Source: Syntrophobacter fumaroxidans MPOB
GTDB taxonomy: Bacteria; Desulfobacterota; Syntrophobacteria; Syntrophobacterales; Syntrophobacteraceae
Direction: 5' to 3'
DNA length: 64,000 nt
Assembly: GCF_000014965.1 (NCBI RefSeq)
Contig: NC_008554.1
Coordinates: 434,001-498,000 of the forward strand
A program made the translations under genes and the position numbers. The notes beneath the pieces are model-generated. The model was given only the letters and a program-made list of their open reading frames with translations, searched no databases and was not told the DNA's origin. Of the stretch, positions 62,079 to 64,000 are shown piece after piece (position 1 is the first letter of the stretch; each line of letters begins with the position of its first letter).

Positions 62079-64000
62079 CTATTCACCGCTCAAATACATC
62101 GACAAAATGACTTCCCGCTTACCGGAGACCGACGGGTTTTGTTCGGCATAATGCCCTTCCAGGAGCTTGGGGGGAATGTGGGTCTGGAGCACTGCCAGCA
62201 CCTTGAACGGATTGATCAATTCATTCTTGAGATCGTTGAGGGCTTTCAGGGTTTGTTTGACGGTCTGCTTCGGCAGCCCGCCTTCCGCCAGCTGTGTGAA
62301 GACCTTCTTGAGGAAGAGTTCCTGATCGTCGGTCAGCTTTTGGGTGTTCTTCTGCGTCACCTTCAAAATCTTGAGAAGGTTGGCGGCGCTGTCCCGGCCT
62401 CCGCCCTTGGCCCTGGGTTGAGGCAGTTCTTCCGTAGTGGCCAGAACGAACGCTTCCTTGTTTTTGTCCAATAAGTCATAAAACTGACTGGGCAGCTCTC
62501 TCTTTGCATCCTCCGATCCGCTTTCCATGAATTTAGCCGCCAGCAGGAAATCCAGCTCTTTGGCTTCCGGATGATCCGCCGCCAGGAAAAACTTCTGCAG
62601 TTTCCCCCTGCGAAAATAGGTGATGAGGGAATCGGCCTGTTCGGCGTGAGTCTTGGCGGTGCGGGCCTTCCTGGGCAGCCGCTTGATCTTTTCAAAGAGG
62701 TCCGGATGCTTGTCGCGGATTTCCTTGATAACGTGGAGATACTTCAGCTCGGTCTCTCCTTGCTCCTCATCGCCTTCCAGGGTGTGCTTGGACAGCAACC
62801 GGTCGAACAGCTCATGGGAGCCGATCGGCTCTCCTTCGGTCAGCAGTTCCGCATCGCCGCCCAGGAGGGTCAAGAAGGCGTTGATCTTGGCTTCCGCCGC
62901 CTCTCTGAGCTTGATCTGGTCATTGGATTGGGTGGTGGGAAAAAAATTGTAGGTGTGGATCGTGCTCGCCGGCGTATCGATCCGGTTGATGCGGCCGACC
63001 CGCTGCATCATGCGCGTTGGGTTCCAGGGGATATCATAGTTGATCACCGTATTGGAGCGGTGCAGGTTCACGCCTTCCGCCAATACCTCGGTGGCTACCA
63101 GAATGCGATGATCTTGCTTGGGATGGCGGGCTCGGGCATCGAAATTTTCAATCACCTTGTCCCGGGTGGCTTCCCCCGAGGCGCCGGTATAGCACAGCAC
63201 CTTTTCCGGATAGTGGTGCTCTAAATTGGCAAACAGATAGTCCGCGGTTTCCTTGGATTCGGTAAAGATGATGAGATGATTCTTTTTGAGTCCGGCGTCG
63301 GTCGATAATTCATTGAGAAAAGTGAAGAGCTTGGGATCGCGTTTCACCCGGGTCCACAGCTCCTTGATCTCCAAGAGCACATCCCGGTCATGCTGGAGGT
63401 CCTGCCGCAGCGCTTCGGCAAATTCGCTGCTGGGATAACGCTCTGCCTTGCTTTCGTCGATCAGCCGCTGCACGGCGTCATCGTCATCGTTTTCCAGCAG
63501 TTCAAAGATTTTGCGGGTGTGCTTCTTGCTGACGTAAACATTGCCGTTGTCAAATTCCTTGATGAACAGCTCGTAGGAACGGAGGAACCGGTCAATCGAA
63601 TTCCTGAAGGCAAAGAAACTGCTTTCCAGGCGTTTGACCAGCAGAATCTTCATAAACCGGCCCATGTTCCGCTGAGATTGTTTTTCCAGCTGGTCCACCT
63701 TGCCTTGATAATAAAGCAGGGGCATGTATCGAGCATATTTGAACTTCTGGGCAATGAGCTCAACGGTCTTGGTAAAGACCAGGTCTTCCTTCCCGTTGAG
63801 CTCGTAAAACAGCGGCACCGGTCTCTCCACCACGGGGAATTTCAGCCGCTGCTGGTGGATATCCTCGGCAAAGTATTTGACGATCTCGGTCCGGGTCCGC
63901 CGCACCATCAGGTACTTCAGCACCTTTTCCCGAATTTCCCGGGCGTTCTCTTTGACCGTGCTGATGTATTTGTCATAGTCCTTCTGGCGATCCAGGTTCT
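62079..64000 (-). CDS. SNF2-like helicase (partial, 5' part outside window)
   Basis: About 640 C-terminal residues are visible; the frame stays open through 64000. Helicase motifs IV-VI are clear: HLIIFTESKETADYLFANL, LVATEVLAEGVNLHRSNTVINYDIPWNPTRMMQRVGRINRID, with the Arg fingers. The visible N-terminal part (MVRRTRTEIVKYFAEDI) and the later Lys/Glu-rich helical region resemble helicases paired with Eco57I-type methylases. It would translocate on DNA for restriction or discrimination of phage DNA. It is immediately upstream of the methyltransferase in the same operon. Whether a nuclease or phospholipase-D domain exists upstream cannot be seen. Confidence 0.88.
   Translation of the reverse strand, partial: NLDRQKDYDKYISTVKENAREIREKVLKYLMVRRTRTEIVKYFAEDIHQQRLKFPVVERPVPLFYELNGKEDLVFTKTVELIAQKFKYARYMPLLYYQGKVDQLEKQSQRNMGRFMKILLVKRLESSFFAFRNSIDRFLRSYELFIKEFDNGNVYVSKKHTRKIFELLENDDDDAVQRLIDESKAERYPSSEFAEALRQDLQHDRDVLLEIKELWTRVKRDPKLFTFLNELSTDAGLKKNHLIIFTESKETADYLFANLEHHYPEKVLCYTGASGEATRDKVIENFDARARHPKQDHRILVATEVLAEGVNLHRSNTVINYDIPWNPTRMMQRVGRINRIDTPASTIHTYNFFPTTQSNDQIKLREAAEAKINAFLTLLGGDAELLTEGEPIGSHELFDRLLSKHTLEGDEEQGETELKYLHVIKEIRDKHPDLFEKIKRLPRKARTAKTHAEQADSLITYFRRGKLQKFFLAADHPEAKELDFLLAAKFMESGSEDAKRELPSQFYDLLDKNKEAFVLATTEELPQPRAKGGGRDSAANLLKILKVTQKNTQKLTDDQELFLKKVFTQLAEGGLPKQTVKQTLKALNDLKNELINPFKVLAVLQTHIPPKLLEGHYAEQNPSVSGKREVILSMYLSGE

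Noticed and set aside
57933-64000. Complete DISARM system
   Set aside because: Only helicase- and methylase-like genes are visible; drmA, drmB and drmC are not in the window.

Overview
The window looks like a chromosomal segment of a GC-rich, Gram-negative, strictly anaerobic deltaproteobacterium. The gene content fits the syntrophic, propionate-, lactate- or sulfate-metabolising group (Syntrophobacter-like). This taxonomic reading is inference from gene content: LPS core and lipid A genes, an Mla lipid-transport operon, indolepyruvate oxidoreductase, aryl-CoA ligases, tandem CoA-transferases, LutABC/GlcDF lactate or glycolate oxidation, ThyX, hemerythrin and a rhodanese-ferritin-like fusion. 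No tRNA, rRNA or CRISPR array was seen.

Layout. 1-1395: C-terminal part of an SF2 helicase of the kind found in TOTE-type conflict systems, with altered motifs, running off the left edge. 2047-7702: an orphan helical protein, then (minus strand) panC, panD, metK, ahcY and mltA, linking pantothenate and S-adenosylmethionine/homocysteine metabolism to a murein transglycosylase whose 3' end runs antisense into the orphan gene. 7933-8416: a 484-bp element bounded by 23-bp inverted repeats. 8421-17420: an LPS inner-core and lipid A cluster (five GT9 heptosyltransferase-type genes, a GT4, a GT2 and a lipid A acyltransferase).

17701-31231: a branched-chain or aromatic amino acid module on the minus strand. 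It holds indolepyruvate:ferredoxin oxidoreductase (iorAB), a Liv-type ABC transporter including a LivM-LivG fusion, and two phenylacetate-CoA-ligase-like genes. A GT39 glycosyltransferase and a PAP2 phosphatase split it. 31980-35047: two tandem CoA-transferases, the upstream one lacking the expected catalytic glutamate. 35357-41044: lactate/glycolate oxidation, with lutC and a LutB-LutA fusion diverging from a glcD/glcF-like pair.

41487-46464: hemerythrin, HD-domain protein, and an unusual 783-residue membrane protein joining a PilZ domain (cyclic-di-GMP motifs) to a RodZ-type C-terminal domain. 46646-49035: a compact dTMP operon (thyX, all-alpha dUTPase, tmk). 49482-52393: mlaF, mlaE, mlaD, mlaC. 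52487-54166: a histone-deacetylase-family hydrolase and the rhodanese-ferritin fusion.

54172-57619 is a worn accessory zone: a CPBP-protease remnant, an intact VapC/Phd-type pair, a secreted beta-propeller-like repeat protein, and an AbrB/PIN pair whose PIN gene is broken. 57933-64000 is a lower-GC island with a small membrane protein, an Eco57I-type N6-adenine methyltransferase of about 1147 residues, and the C-terminal part of an SNF2-like helicase running off the right edge. It is a probable restriction or phage-defence locus.

The most noteworthy observations are the PilZ-RodZ fusion, the Glu-to-Val change in one CoA-transferase, the P-loop-less CoA-ligase paralogue, the TOTE-like helicase, three unrelated two-copy direct repeats that share the same 60-61 bp period, and the inverted-repeat element with a solo copy of its end elsewhere.
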